From assembly GCA_026418535.1 (NCBI GenBank), contig JAOABC010000003.1, positions 62,001 to 126,000 on the forward strand: DNA of 64,000 bases, written 5' to 3'. Shown piece after piece: positions 33,882-42,806 of the stretch. The translations under genes and the position numbers were made by a program. Source of the DNA: Hydrogenothermaceae bacterium (GTDB lineage: Bacteria > Aquificota > Aquificia > Aquificales > Hydrogenothermaceae). The number at the start of each line of letters is the position of its first letter. Position 1 is the first letter of the stretch. The notes under the pieces are model-generated. The model had not been told where the DNA came from, made no database searches, and worked only from the letters and a program-made list of their open reading frames with translations.

Positions 33882-36800
33882 ATGGTTTCAAAAGGATTAA
33901 TAAAAAAAATTCAGAATAAATGGGGCTTGAGAGTCCTCTTTGAGCTTATACTAGCTTCAGTTTCTGTTTTTCTTTTCTTCTCTATAGTCATACTTTTTTT
34001 AATCCTCATCTTTTCTAACTATAGAGTTATCTTGGCTGATTTTGGAGTAAAAGTGGATGACGACTGTAGAGTAAGTGTATCAAAACTGTCTTGCAGTTAT
34101 ATAAAACTTGAGGGTGAAGATTTTCATCTGGGTTTACAGGGTATAGATGGGGATATAGACCTGATGAATCTGTTAGGTAGATCTCCTGTCGCTAGGATAA
34201 AGGTTGAAAAAGGGGATATAACATACTTAAACGACCCTAAAGCACCTCCCTCCGATAAACTAAAAGGTCTTTTTGAGATACACATAGTCACCAACTACAT
34301 CCAGGTAAACCTGAAAGAGGGAAAAGTACACATAAAAGAGTTAGATGAAGGTGTAGACCTTTATATAGAGAGGTTATCGTTTCAAAATGAAAAGAACAGG
34401 ATAACTGTAGATAAACCAGATATCTTGATTAAACAGGATGGGAAGACTTTTAGGGTAGAGGTAGAAAGGTTAGGGAAGGTTACTGTAAATCCTTCTTCTA
34501 TCGATTTAGAGGATCTTGTCTTCTTTTATGATGGTTTAAAGCTTTCCATAGAAGATGGATCTATACATGAGAGGAATAGAGTATCTTTAAGAGGAAATCT
34601 GCAGACCTTTGATAAACTGTCTTTGAGAGGGATCTCTTTAGAGTCTTTCAACTCAAAGTATGATCTTTTTTTTATTCCGGATAAAAAAGTATATCTCAGG
34701 CTGAAGGGAGAAGGCAGAGGACTATCCATTCCCAATGGTAAAGTTTGGTCAGATACTGTTGATCTGGATGTGAAGGTGAATGGTCAGAGTCTATCTAAAT
34801 TTAACTCCTCCGGAAAGATACAACTAAAAAACAGTCGGATCCAGAAAGGTAGTTTAAACCTTGTGGTGACAAAGTATGAACTGGCCAAAGATGAGAAAAG
34901 AACAGAGGCAAAAGGAGAAGCTTCTTCAGATTTGCTAGATTTTAGATTCTCTGTAAGAGATGGCAAGTTAAAGATAGAGACTCAAGATGTATCTATACAG
35001 AAGTTATCAGCTCTCTTTCTAGAACCATCAGAGCTACAACATATATCTGGAAGACTCAATGCTATCGCTGAGTATGATATTAAAAAAGGAGAAATAGAAT
35101 CTAGGATTAACATCCTGGATTTTTCAGTATTTGACTTCAAAGCTATAAACGGTAATTTAGATCTGGTATACAACTTAGATGAAGACCTTTTAAAGCTAAA
35201 CTCAAACTTAAAAGATGGAAAAGGACAATACACAGTAGATGGTATTATCTCTGAGGTAAGTTACACTCCTCTTCTTAAATTGAACTTAAAGGCTTATAAC
35301 TTTAAACTCCATACTTTGGATATATTGAAAAAGTTAAAGATAGATGGAGATGTTGATTTTTCCGGAGTAGTAAGTGGAAAACTAAATGAAGTTTCTTTTT
35401 CCTCTGAAGGTTTTGCAAGGAGCTTTAGTTATGAGGATATAAACCTGAGGGATATAAGGTTCAGTCTTAAATACACGAAGGATAAGATAGAAGTAAAGGG
35501 AGATACTACAGACAAAACCCTCCATACTGATGTTTTAATTGTACCTAAAGAGGAAAAGACTGTACTGAACTTTAAAGGAAACAGGTTCAACCCCTCCCCT
35601 GTTCTTGGATCCCTGCAGAGACAGGTAGAGGTATTAAATTTCATAAACCCGCTTAGCGTAAGTGGTGATGTTGGAATAGAGATATACAAGGAGGACCTAG
35701 ACATCAGACTGAACTTATATAATTCAGTAATAAGTTTAAAAGATTCGACCCCCCTTATAGTTAAAGCAGAAGGATACATAACAGGGGATAAAGTAGAGTT
35801 AAAAATATCTGGTTTTGCAGACAGTTTCTCCATAAAAGGTCAGAACTTTAAAAACTTAGATGTAAAAGTAGATATAAAAGATAAGATGATAAGTTACTCT
35901 TTTAAAACATCTTTAGCAAAAGAAGATAAAAGGTTTGAACTGTTTTCAGCCGGAAAATACAACACAGGAGATGATTCTTTAGAACTAACTCTTAATGGGG
36001 ATGGGAAGGTTCCTATAGGGGAAAAAGTTGAGGAACTACTCTTAAATTTTAAAACATCCGGAAAACTTTCTAATCTCCGGGGAGAAGGAAGTATCAAGTT
36101 AGACAAGTTTGTTTTACCTTTTAGTCTGGAGGCTCTTTCTAGAGATAGAAAAGTCTGGTCTATAAATCTAAGCACATCTACACTGAATTACCCTCTTAAC
36201 GGATTTAGGGTGTACCTGGAGAAGATTTCTGGAAGTCTTAACTTAGATGTAGATAAACCAGACAACCTAAAAGGGCATATAACCCTTTATGATTTAAAGG
36301 TATCACAGAAATTGTATAACCTCTTTACTGTCAAGGAGATAATTATCAACCTGTCAGAGGATAGGGTATTTGCAAAACCAGGGATGCTTTCTGGGATCTT
36401 TAGTGGTAAGGTCCAAAACCTTGAATACTCATTTAAAGACGGTTATACAAAAATCCTGATAGATGGGTCTGTTGACAAAAAGTATCTATCAGAGTTTTTA
36501 CAGTTAATAAACTTCGATGGAAATTTAAAGTTCTTTTTTTCCTACTCCGGAGACCTAAAGAGTATAACAGAGAATTACGACTTAAGGATATACGGAGACA
36601 ACCTAAGGTTGAGAACTCCATACATTCAGAATATTCTTTCTTTTAAGACCTTCAATATAAACGCTAAAGATAAACTATCTGTAAATATATACGGAACAAC
36701 AAAGTCTTCTTATGGAGATGGGTTTCTGAAAGTCTCAGGAGTATCAGAATCAGACTTAAAAAGCTCAAACCTAGAGATGTCCTCAAAGAACCTTCCTGTT

Positions 36801-37694
36801 AAGTTTGAAAACCTATTTAATGGTACGTTAGACAGTTCAACCAAGATAGAGTCAAGGGGAAAAGAGATCTCTATAAGTACAGAGGCGAAGGTGTCTGGAA
36901 GAGTTAGGTTAGAACCGGAAATACTCCAAATAGGTAGAGAGGAAGAAAAAAAACCAGAGATAGTGAAAAAAACAAAACTGAACTTAAATGTATCTACCTC
37001 TTCACCGATACTTTTTGAAGGAAGTTGGGGAAGAGCTTATGGAGATCTAGATATAAACATAACTGGCACAGTAGAAAGACCGATAGTGAATGGAAAAGTA
37101 AGAGTAGGGTATGGGAAAGTAGTTCTGATGAAAAACACCTACAACATAGATTTCCTTAATCTTGAGATACACAACAACGATACATACGTTAACGGAAGGC
37201 TATCTACCTTGGTTTCTGGAACAAATATATTCGTAAATGTCTCAGGTCCAGCAAACAACTTAAGATACGACTTTTTCTCAACACCACCAAAATCAAGGGA
37301 GGAGATACTAAGTATACTTTTATTCAGGAAAACTCCAGAGCAGGTAATGACAACAGGTATATTTGGTGTTATAGGGAAATTTGGAGAGATACTTATTCCT
37401 TTCAAGGTGGAAGAAGAAGAAAAGGGTATGTTTGGAACAGGAATTAACGTAAACATCATCCCAAGCTACTCACCAGTCCAGGGTGTAGTCTTCAGTGTGT
37501 ATCTTCAGAAGTATCTAACCAGAAGAATATACGTTGGGTTATCAAGACCCCTCTCTCAGTATCAGCTCACTAACTATGTTGGATGGTATGAAGGAGGTAT
37601 AAAGCTAACAGAAAGAACATCTTTTGTTATAAAATCCTTTGAAAATAAGTCAAAGTTTACTGAAATAACCTTTACACTACCCTTCGACTTTTAA
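33882..37694 (+). CDS. tamB: TamB-like translocation and assembly protein (DUF490)
   Basis: 1270 residues. An N-terminal membrane helix (about 24-49) is followed by a very long run of beta strands with repeated AsmA-like units, the layout of TamB/YtfN and related lipid-transfer bridges across the periplasm. The C-terminal DUF490 part has GKVRVGYGKVVLMKNTYNI and SREEILSILLFRKTPEQVMTTG, then LTRRIYVGLSRPL near the end. TamA or another Omp85 protein is not adjacent. The start has no ribosome-binding site; TATTAA lies 9 nt upstream, suggesting a leaderless mRNA. Divergent from the TPR gene. Confidence 0.85.
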   Translation: MVSKGLIKKIQNKWGLRVLFELILASVSVFLFFSIVILFLILIFSNYRVILADFGVKVDDDCRVSVSKLSCSYIKLEGEDFHLGLQGIDGDIDLMNLLGRSPVARIKVEKGDITYLNDPKAPPSDKLKGLFEIHIVTNYIQVNLKEGKVHIKELDEGVDLYIERLSFQNEKNRITVDKPDILIKQDGKTFRVEVERLGKVTVNPSSIDLEDLVFFYDGLKLSIEDGSIHERNRVSLRGNLQTFDKLSLRGISLESFNSKYDLFFIPDKKVYLRLKGEGRGLSIPNGKVWSDTVDLDVKVNGQSLSKFNSSGKIQLKNSRIQKGSLNLVVTKYELAKDEKRTEAKGEASSDLLDFRFSVRDGKLKIETQDVSIQKLSALFLEPSELQHISGRLNAIAEYDIKKGEIESRINILDFSVFDFKAINGNLDLVYNLDEDLLKLNSNLKDGKGQYTVDGIISEVSYTPLLKLNLKAYNFKLHTLDILKKLKIDGDVDFSGVVSGKLNEVSFSSEGFARSFSYEDINLRDIRFSLKYTKDKIEVKGDTTDKTLHTDVLIVPKEEKTVLNFKGNRFNPSPVLGSLQRQVEVLNFINPLSVSGDVGIEIYKEDLDIRLNLYNSVISLKDSTPLIVKAEGYITGDKVELKISGFADSFSIKGQNFKNLDVKVDIKDKMISYSFKTSLAKEDKRFELFSAGKYNTGDDSLELTLNGDGKVPIGEKVEELLLNFKTSGKLSNLRGEGSIKLDKFVLPFSLEALSRDRKVWSINLSTSTLNYPLNGFRVYLEKISGSLNLDVDKPDNLKGHITLYDLKVSQKLYNLFTVKEIIINLSEDRVFAKPGMLSGIFSGKVQNLEYSFKDGYTKILIDGSVDKKYLSEFLQLINFDGNLKFFFSYSGDLKSITENYDLRIYGDNLRLRTPYIQNILSFKTFNINAKDKLSVNIYGTTKSSYGDGFLKVSGVSESDLKSSNLEMSSKNLPVKFENLFNGTLDSSTKIESRGKEISISTEAKVSGRVRLEPEILQIGREEEKKPEIVKKTKLNLNVSTSSPILFEGSWGRAYGDLDINITGTVERPIVNGKVRVGYGKVVLMKNTYNIDFLNLEIHNNDTYVNGRLSTLVSGTNIFVNVSGPANNLRYDFFSTPPKSREEILSILLFRKTPEQVMTTGIFGVIGKFGEILIPFKVEEEEKGMFGTGINVNIIPSYSPVQGVVFSVYLQKYLTRRIYVGLSRPLSQYQLTNYVGWYEGGIKLTERTSFVIKSFENKSKFTEITFTLPFDF

Positions 37695-37700
37695 GTTTTG

Positions 37701-37709
37701 TGGTATATT
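37701..37709 (+). promoter_or_regulatory. Extended -10 (TGGTATATT) of a probably leaderless rng promoter
   Basis: TGG-TATATT ends 6 nt before the rng ATG (37716), which would make the ATG the transcript start. The tamB stop is only 21 nt upstream, so read-through from tamB is also possible. No Shine-Dalgarno is seen. Confidence 0.45.
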
Positions 37710-37715
37710 AATTAA

Positions 37716-39125
37716 ATGGATAGAAAGCTGATAATAACCGCAGGTTTAAAGAACAATATATACCTTATACTAGAAGATGGAATTCCTGTTGAACTAAAAC
37801 TGGAAGATACTGAATTATCGAAACAGGCAGGAAGTATATACAAAGGTAAAATAAAGAGCTACAGTACTGCTATGGAGGCATTCTTCGTAGATATAGGTGA
37901 AGAAAAGGAGGCTTTCTTACCCTTAAAAGATGTGTGTGAAGAAGCCAGAGATAGTCTGAAAGTAGGTTCCTCTGTAATAGCCCAAGTAAAAAGGTCACCG
38001 ATCAGCACAAAAGGAGCAAAACTATCATCAAAGGTCTCATTACCTGGAAAGTATCTTGTTTTACTACCTTGCAACAAAGGAAAGGTTTCAATATCCTCAA
38101 AGTTGGAGGATACAGAAGAAAGGGAGACCTTGAAAGAGAGTGTCTTAGACTTTATAAAGGACTACAATCCGGATAACTACGGGATAATAATAAGGACTTC
38201 AGCGAAGAACGCTATAGCAGAGGATATACTGTCAGATTTCCAGTTCTTAAAACAGCTCTGGAGTAACATACTCAACGATTCAAAACACAAAAGAGCCCCC
38301 TCTATCCTCTACGAAGAGCCCTTTAAGGCCTTTTCCATTATAAGGGATTACGGTGGAGAGTTTAAAGAGATAGTGTCAGACAAAATCCAGATACTAAAGG
38401 AGATAAAAGGGTTTCTAGCTAAGAACTTCCCAAAGTTAAATATAAAACTAACTCCCTATCGAAAAAAAAAAGAGTCTCTATACTTTGAGTACAGCATAGA
38501 TAAGGTAGTATCCAAAATACTCTCATCCCACGTCTACCTTAGAAATGGCTCGTACATCGTTATAGAGGAGACAGAAGCTCTAGTGGTGATAGATGTAAAC
38601 AGCGGTAGCTGTCATAAACAGAAGAATCTAGAAGAGACAGCTTATAGAATAAACATAGAAGCCGCAAGGGAAATAGTCCGGCAGGTAAGACTGAGAGACT
38701 TAGGAGGTATAATAATCATAGATTTCATAGATATGATGGAGCAAAAACACAGAGATGAACTTATAGAGTTCCTCCGGAATGAGTTTAAGAAAGATAAGAG
38801 ACCTGTGAAGATTAAAGGCTTAACCCAACTTGGTCTTTTAGAACTCTCCAGGAAAAAATTAGAGGAGAGCGTGGTAAAACAACTGACAGAATCTTGTTTA
38901 GTGTGCAGCGGTAGAGGATTCTACAGGTCTGAAGAGGTCTTTCTATTTGAGATGGAAAAGACTCTGAGTAAACTAAAACCTTTCTTAAGGTTAAAACTTA
39001 TTGTACCCCAAAAAGCACAAAAATCAGTAAGGCAACTTTTAGAGAAGCTTGGATTAGTAAACTACGTTGAACTAAGTTATAATAGTAAACTACAAGATAA
39101 GTTTGAGGTAGAAAAGTTAGAATGA
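37716..39125 (+). CDS. rng: Ribonuclease G/E family endoribonuclease
   Basis: Cleaves single-stranded RNA in rRNA maturation and mRNA decay. An N-terminal S1-like domain (about 30-110, GSIYKGKIKSYSTAMEAFFVDIGEEKEAFLPLKDV) is followed by the DNase I-like catalytic domain, with metal-binding aspartates in VVIDVNSGS and IIIDFIDMM, and the zinc-link CLVCSGRG (RNase E/G 'CPxCxGxG' in a shortened form). 469 residues fits RNase G; it lacks the long C-terminal scaffold of RNase E. It overlaps bamD by 4 nt. Confidence 0.92.
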   Translation: MDRKLIITAGLKNNIYLILEDGIPVELKLEDTELSKQAGSIYKGKIKSYSTAMEAFFVDIGEEKEAFLPLKDVCEEARDSLKVGSSVIAQVKRSPISTKGAKLSSKVSLPGKYLVLLPCNKGKVSISSKLEDTEERETLKESVLDFIKDYNPDNYGIIIRTSAKNAIAEDILSDFQFLKQLWSNILNDSKHKRAPSILYEEPFKAFSIIRDYGGEFKEIVSDKIQILKEIKGFLAKNFPKLNIKLTPYRKKKESLYFEYSIDKVVSKILSSHVYLRNGSYIVIEETEALVVIDVNSGSCHKQKNLEETAYRINIEAAREIVRQVRLRDLGGIIIIDFIDMMEQKHRDELIEFLRNEFKKDKRPVKIKGLTQLGLLELSRKKLEESVVKQLTESCLVCSGRGFYRSEEVFLFEMEKTLSKLKPFLRLKLIVPQKAQKSVRQLLEKLGLVNYVELSYNSKLQDKFEVEKLE

Positions 39126-40045
39126 AGAGATTGATGATATTATCCATTGCAGTTTTACTTGCATCCTGTGTCCAAAAAGGGATAACACTAGATGGGGAGA
39201 AGACTATTTCGGTTGGTATGCAGTCTTACCAAAAGGGAGATTATAAAAAAGCCAAAGAAGAGCTTAAAAAAGCCATATTTAAGTCAGAAGGTTTAACACC
39301 AAGGCAGATCATGGATGCTCGCTTTGCTCTGGCAGACTCCTATTACAACAGAGAAGAGTACGTTGATGCTATAGCAGAGTTTGAGGAGTTTATCCTACTC
39401 TATCCAACCTCGGAGAAGATTCCGGAAGCTCTATACAAACTCTCCATGTCTTATATGATGGTATCTCCAGATTACAGAAGAGATCTAACCTACGTAAAGA
39501 GGGCTGAGGAAAAAGCTCAGGAACTTATAGAGAGTTTTCCAGATAGTAAGTTTGCTATAGGAGGGAAGGAGATAATAAAAAAAGTTAACGAGATAAAGGC
39601 TAAACATACTCTATATATAGCAGAAACATACGAGAAGTACGGAAAACCTTACTCTGCATCTATCTACTACTCAGAAGCTTATGAAAAGTACAGAGACTAT
39701 CTTAAGGCAGACTACGTCGCCTACAAGCTAGCCTACAACCTTTCAAGGATAGAGTATCAGTACTCTGGAGAGATAGAAAGATATAAAGAGAGGGTTAAAG
39801 AGATAGATAAAGAGATAGCTGAAGAGAAAAACTTGGAAAGAAAAAACGTTCTCCTAAACAGAAAGAAGATTCTCCAAGACCACATAAACGTCCTAAGAGA
39901 CAGGATGATAAAAGCTAGAGAGAAGGCTGTAGAGATAATAGATTTCTTCCCAAAAGTTTTCCCTAACTCTCCATACCTCTTTCAGATAAAAGAGTTAGAG
40001 AAGGAGAGTAAAGTGGACAGCTTTATAAAAAATAAACATATTTAA
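39122..40045 (+). CDS. bamD: Outer-membrane lipoprotein BamD-like, TPR
   Basis: 307 residues: a lipoprotein signal peptide (MKRLMILSIAVLLASC, lipobox LASC with Cys at 16) then TPR units (AGMQSYQKGDYKKAKEELKKA-like, ADSYYNREEYVDAIAEFEEFILLYP, ALYKLSMSYMM). This is the pattern of BamD/ComL, the essential lipoprotein of the beta-barrel assembly machine. It has an added C-terminal coiled-coil (about 215-300). With TamB two genes upstream, the block is an outer-membrane assembly group. CpoB-like and other TPR lipoproteins are the alternative reading. Confidence 0.8.
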   Translation: MKRLMILSIAVLLASCVQKGITLDGEKTISVGMQSYQKGDYKKAKEELKKAIFKSEGLTPRQIMDARFALADSYYNREEYVDAIAEFEEFILLYPTSEKIPEALYKLSMSYMMVSPDYRRDLTYVKRAEEKAQELIESFPDSKFAIGGKEIIKKVNEIKAKHTLYIAETYEKYGKPYSASIYYSEAYEKYRDYLKADYVAYKLAYNLSRIEYQYSGEIERYKERVKEIDKEIAEEKNLERKNVLLNRKKILQDHINVLRDRMIKAREKAVEIIDFFPKVFPNSPYLFQIKELEKESKVDSFIKNKHI

Positions 40046-40055
40046 ATGAGGGAGT

Positions 40056-40409
40056 ATGGAAGTAAGAGAGTTAGTTGGTAAGATTGTGCAGAAAGCAAAA
40101 GACAAGAAAGGAGAGAATATCGTTACAATAGAGATAGGAAAAATCTCTCCTATAGCTGACTATATGCTCATCCTCTCTGGAAATGCCACTATACATACAA
40201 AAGCTATCTGTGATTACATCATAGAGGAACTTAAAAAAGAAGGAGTAGTTCCCCTACACCTTGAAGGTTACAACGAAGGAAGATGGATAGCAATAGACTA
40301 TGGAGATGTAATGGTAAATATCTTCCTTCCAGAGGTAAGGGATTATTACAAACTTGAGTGGCTCTGGTCTGACGCTCCAAGAATTGAACTTGAGAAAGTT
40401 CAGGAGTAG
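40056..40409 (+). CDS. rsfS: Ribosomal silencing factor RsfS
   Basis: Binds L14 of the large ribosomal subunit and blocks subunit joining when nutrients run short. 117 residues; ISPIADYMLILSGNATIHTKAICDYI and the HLEGYNEGRWIAIDYGDVMVNIF end are diagnostic of the RsfS/Iojap family. The start lies 10 nt after the bamD stop. nadD, a common partner, is not adjacent. Confidence 0.93.
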   Translation: MEVRELVGKIVQKAKDKKGENIVTIEIGKISPIADYMLILSGNATIHTKAICDYIIEELKKEGVVPLHLEGYNEGRWIAIDYGDVMVNIFLPEVRDYYKLEWLWSDAPRIELEKVQE

Positions 40410-40412
40410 ATA

Positions 40413-41195
40413 TTGCCAATAGGTATCTTTGACTCTGGGATAGGTGGGTTGACCGTTTTCAAATCTATAGCAGAGGCATTCAGGAATATAGATATATACT
40501 ACCTCGGAGACACTGCCAGAGTCCCTTACGGGAACAAATCAAAGGAGACAATAATAAGATATTCTGCAGAGTGTGGCACCTTCTTGTACCACAACTACAA
40601 GATAGATGCCCTCGTTATAGCCTGTAACACTGCGTCATCTTATGCTTACGATGTTCTAAAGAGAATACTTCCTATTCCTGTTGTGGGAGTTGTTCTACCA
40701 GGAGCTCTCTCAGCTGTAAGGGTTACGAAGAATAAAAAGGTTGGTGTTATAGGGACAACAGCAACAGTGAGAAGTAATTCCTACCTGCAGGCTATAAAAA
40801 CTTTTAACGAAGGTGTGGAGGTTTATCAGAAAGCCTGTCCTCTCCTAGTTCCTCTGGTGGAAGAGGGATGGATAGAGGGTACTATAACAGAAGCCATAAT
40901 AAAGAGATATCTAGACGAAGTTATAGAGAAAGGTATAGATACACTGATATTAGGCTGTACCCATTATCCGGTTCTAAGGCCAGTTATAAAGAAAATATAC
41001 CCACAGCTTAATGTGGTTGATTCCTCAGATGGAATAGTAGAGTATATTAACTCTTTAGGAATAAACACAGAGGAGAATGCTGTAAGACACATACTTATAA
41101 CAGATGAGTCTCCTTCCTTCCAGACATTAAAGGATTTACTGATAGGAGATGTAAAAACAGAGAAGATAGAACTGTCAGACCTCTGTAGCCTCTAG
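40413..41195 (+). CDS. murI: Glutamate racemase
   Basis: Makes D-glutamate for peptidoglycan. Catalytic cysteines are Cys71 (ACNTAS) and Cys182 (GCTHYPVL), with IFDSGIGGLTV and YLGDTARVPYG at the N-terminus. 260 residues is normal. TTG start with AGGAG 7 nt upstream. Overlaps the convergent epimerase-like gene by 4 nt. Last of the tamB-rng-bamD-rsfS-murI run. Confidence 0.95.
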   Translation: MPIGIFDSGIGGLTVFKSIAEAFRNIDIYYLGDTARVPYGNKSKETIIRYSAECGTFLYHNYKIDALVIACNTASSYAYDVLKRILPIPVVGVVLPGALSAVRVTKNKKVGVIGTTATVRSNSYLQAIKTFNEGVEVYQKACPLLVPLVEEGWIEGTITEAIIKRYLDEVIEKGIDTLILGCTHYPVLRPVIKKIYPQLNVVDSSDGIVEYINSLGINTEENAVRHILITDESPSFQTLKDLLIGDVKTEKIELSDLCSL

Positions 41196-42058
41196 ATCAT
41201 AAAGGCATCTCTTACCTTTCCCAGTAAGTCCTTAATACCTTTCATTTTTTTACTGCAGACATTGTCTTTATCCATCATGTAGTACTGGTCTACTGTCATC
41301 ACCGGTTCAGGTAGAATATAGAAGAAAGGCAGTAAGGGTAAAAACAGCTTCTTTGGGACCCCTACCACAATTCTGTTTACATCTGTATACAGAAGTCCAA
41401 ACTCAAATAGCTCCTTAAAGTTTATAACTCTGTTTCCACATAACTCAAAAATCTGATTTTTTATCCCATCATCCTCAACAGCTTTTTTAAAACTCTCTGC
41501 AACATCTAACACATGAACTGGCTGAACCTTTGCGTCAATAGGAGCTAAAAAGAATGGTGCTATCTTTGAGTACTTCTTTAGATCATTGAATAGCCTCTGT
41601 TCTCTACCCATTACGATAGAAGGTCTAAAGATGATATAGTTTAGACCAGAGCTTATCAGATACTCCTCGGCCATTGCTTTTGTCTTTAAGTATATACTTC
41701 TTGCGTTTAAGTCTGCACCCAATGCGGACATCTGTATAAATTTCAAAATACTAGCTTCCTTTGATACGTCTATCAAATCTTTAGACAGCTGAAAATGAAC
41801 ATTCTCAAATGTTATTCCATTATCTATGTCTTCTCGTAGTATACCGATTAGGTTTATAACCACATCCGGCTTCTCTTCTAGGATCGTATTCCCTGGCCTT
41901 TTTTGGTTAAAAGAAGTGAACTTTATACTCTCCAACTGTTTAAAGGGTCTTTCCTTTTTCTCTAAGTTCCTTAAGGGAACAACAAGTTCGTGTCCCTTTA
42001 AAGCATTCACAACATAACTACCTATAAAGCCGGAAGCACCGTATATAACTATTTTCAT
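41192..42058 (-). CDS. NAD(P)-binding epimerase/NDUFA9-like protein
   Basis: Extended short-chain dehydrogenase fold, 288 residues. The nucleotide motif is IYGASGFIGSYVV; then INLIGILREDIDNGITFENVHF and the SALGADLNARSIYLKTKAMAEEYLI active-site region, with the YxxxK of the family. The pattern, with HVLDVAESF and a hydrophobic C-terminal end, resembles NDUFA9-like/NmrA-type proteins, found in many bacteria with uncertain function. The start at 42058 is chosen because the Rossmann motif begins there; the longer frame to 42142 is not coding-like. No clear ribosome-binding site. Confidence 0.78.
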   Translation of the reverse strand: MKIVIYGASGFIGSYVVNALKGHELVVPLRNLEKKERPFKQLESIKFTSFNQKRPGNTILEEKPDVVINLIGILREDIDNGITFENVHFQLSKDLIDVSKEASILKFIQMSALGADLNARSIYLKTKAMAEEYLISSGLNYIIFRPSIVMGREQRLFNDLKKYSKIAPFFLAPIDAKVQPVHVLDVAESFKKAVEDDGIKNQIFELCGNRVINFKELFEFGLLYTDVNRIVVGVPKKLFLPLLPFFYILPEPVMTVDQYYMMDKDNVCSKKMKGIKDLLGKVRDAFMI

Positions 42059-42121
42059 CTTACATATAAAGTTAGAGTTATAGTCTGATATTTCAATGGA
42101 AAACCTTCTAAAGGAGAGAAG

Positions 42122-42358
42122 ATGAAGGACAACATTACACAAACAGTTCTTGAAAATATTAAAAGGTTACTGAAACATCTCTCCATATCTGATAGTGAGA
42201 GAGAAGAGCTCTACTCTCTTCTTTCAGATAGTGATATGACACTCCCCTTTTATGTTAAGCTCAACAGAAGTGATAGAGTGTTACTCTTTAAAGCATTCAG
42301 AGTATTAAGCAACGGACTCCTTCGAAGTATCTTTCAGAGGGTTCAAAAGGAGGAATAG
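42122..42358 (+). CDS. Small hypothetical helical protein
   Basis: 78 residues with AGGAG directly before the ATG. It is mostly helical and charged (TVLENIKRLLKHLSISDSEREELYSLLSD), with no membrane helix or cysteine. I recognise no family. Its end abuts the glutamate dehydrogenase relic, so part of its 3' end may be a chance junction with decaying DNA. Codon use fits a real gene in its first 60 residues. Confidence 0.5.
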   Translation: MKDNITQTVLENIKRLLKHLSISDSEREELYSLLSDSDMTLPFYVKLNRSDRVLLFKAFRVLSNGLLRSIFQRVQKEE

Positions 42359-42806
42359 AAGCTGATACAGAACCTCTTACCAAAGAAGATAAATAAATTA
42401 TACTGAGAGAGTACATAAGAAAACTTTCTCCTTATATGAGCTGCGACAGAGAGTGTGATCATAGTGGATAATGTTCATACAGTAAAGGCTAAAATCTTGG
42501 TAGAAGCAGCCAACTCTCCTATAACAGAAGAAGCAGATGAGATACTAAAGAGTAAGGGTGTATACGTAATCCCGGATATAGTCTCAAACCCAGGAGGAGT
42601 ATACGTTAGTTACTATGAGTGGTTAAAGGGCAATGGGATACAGAATATTTCTGACGAGTATGTGGAGGATAGTATGAGCAGTAAGATGATCTCTATATAT
42701 AAAGAAAGAACGGGCAAAGTCTAGTTCTATAACCATCAGAGAAGCGGCTTTCTCTATAGCCCTGGAGAAAATATACACAGCAGCAAAACTCAGAGGGGTT
42801 ATTTAG
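42346..42806 (+). pseudogene. Relic of a glutamate dehydrogenase gene
   Basis: Fragments in order: KGGIEADTEPLTKEDK, an in-frame TAA, IILREYIRKLSPYMSCDRE, then a jump to IIVDNVHTVKAKILVEAANSP and GVYVIPDIVSNPGGVYVSYYEWLKG, and after a frameshift SITIREAAFSIALEKIYTAAKLRG to TAG (42804-42806). All match Glu/Leu/Phe/Val dehydrogenases in order, but the N-terminus and most of the NAD-binding domain are gone. The stop, frameshift and a large deletion make it non-functional. Confidence 0.85.

Noticed and set aside
42059-42142. Longer N-terminus for the epimerase-like protein
   Set aside because: The Rossmann motif begins right after 42058, and the extension overlaps the divergent small gene.
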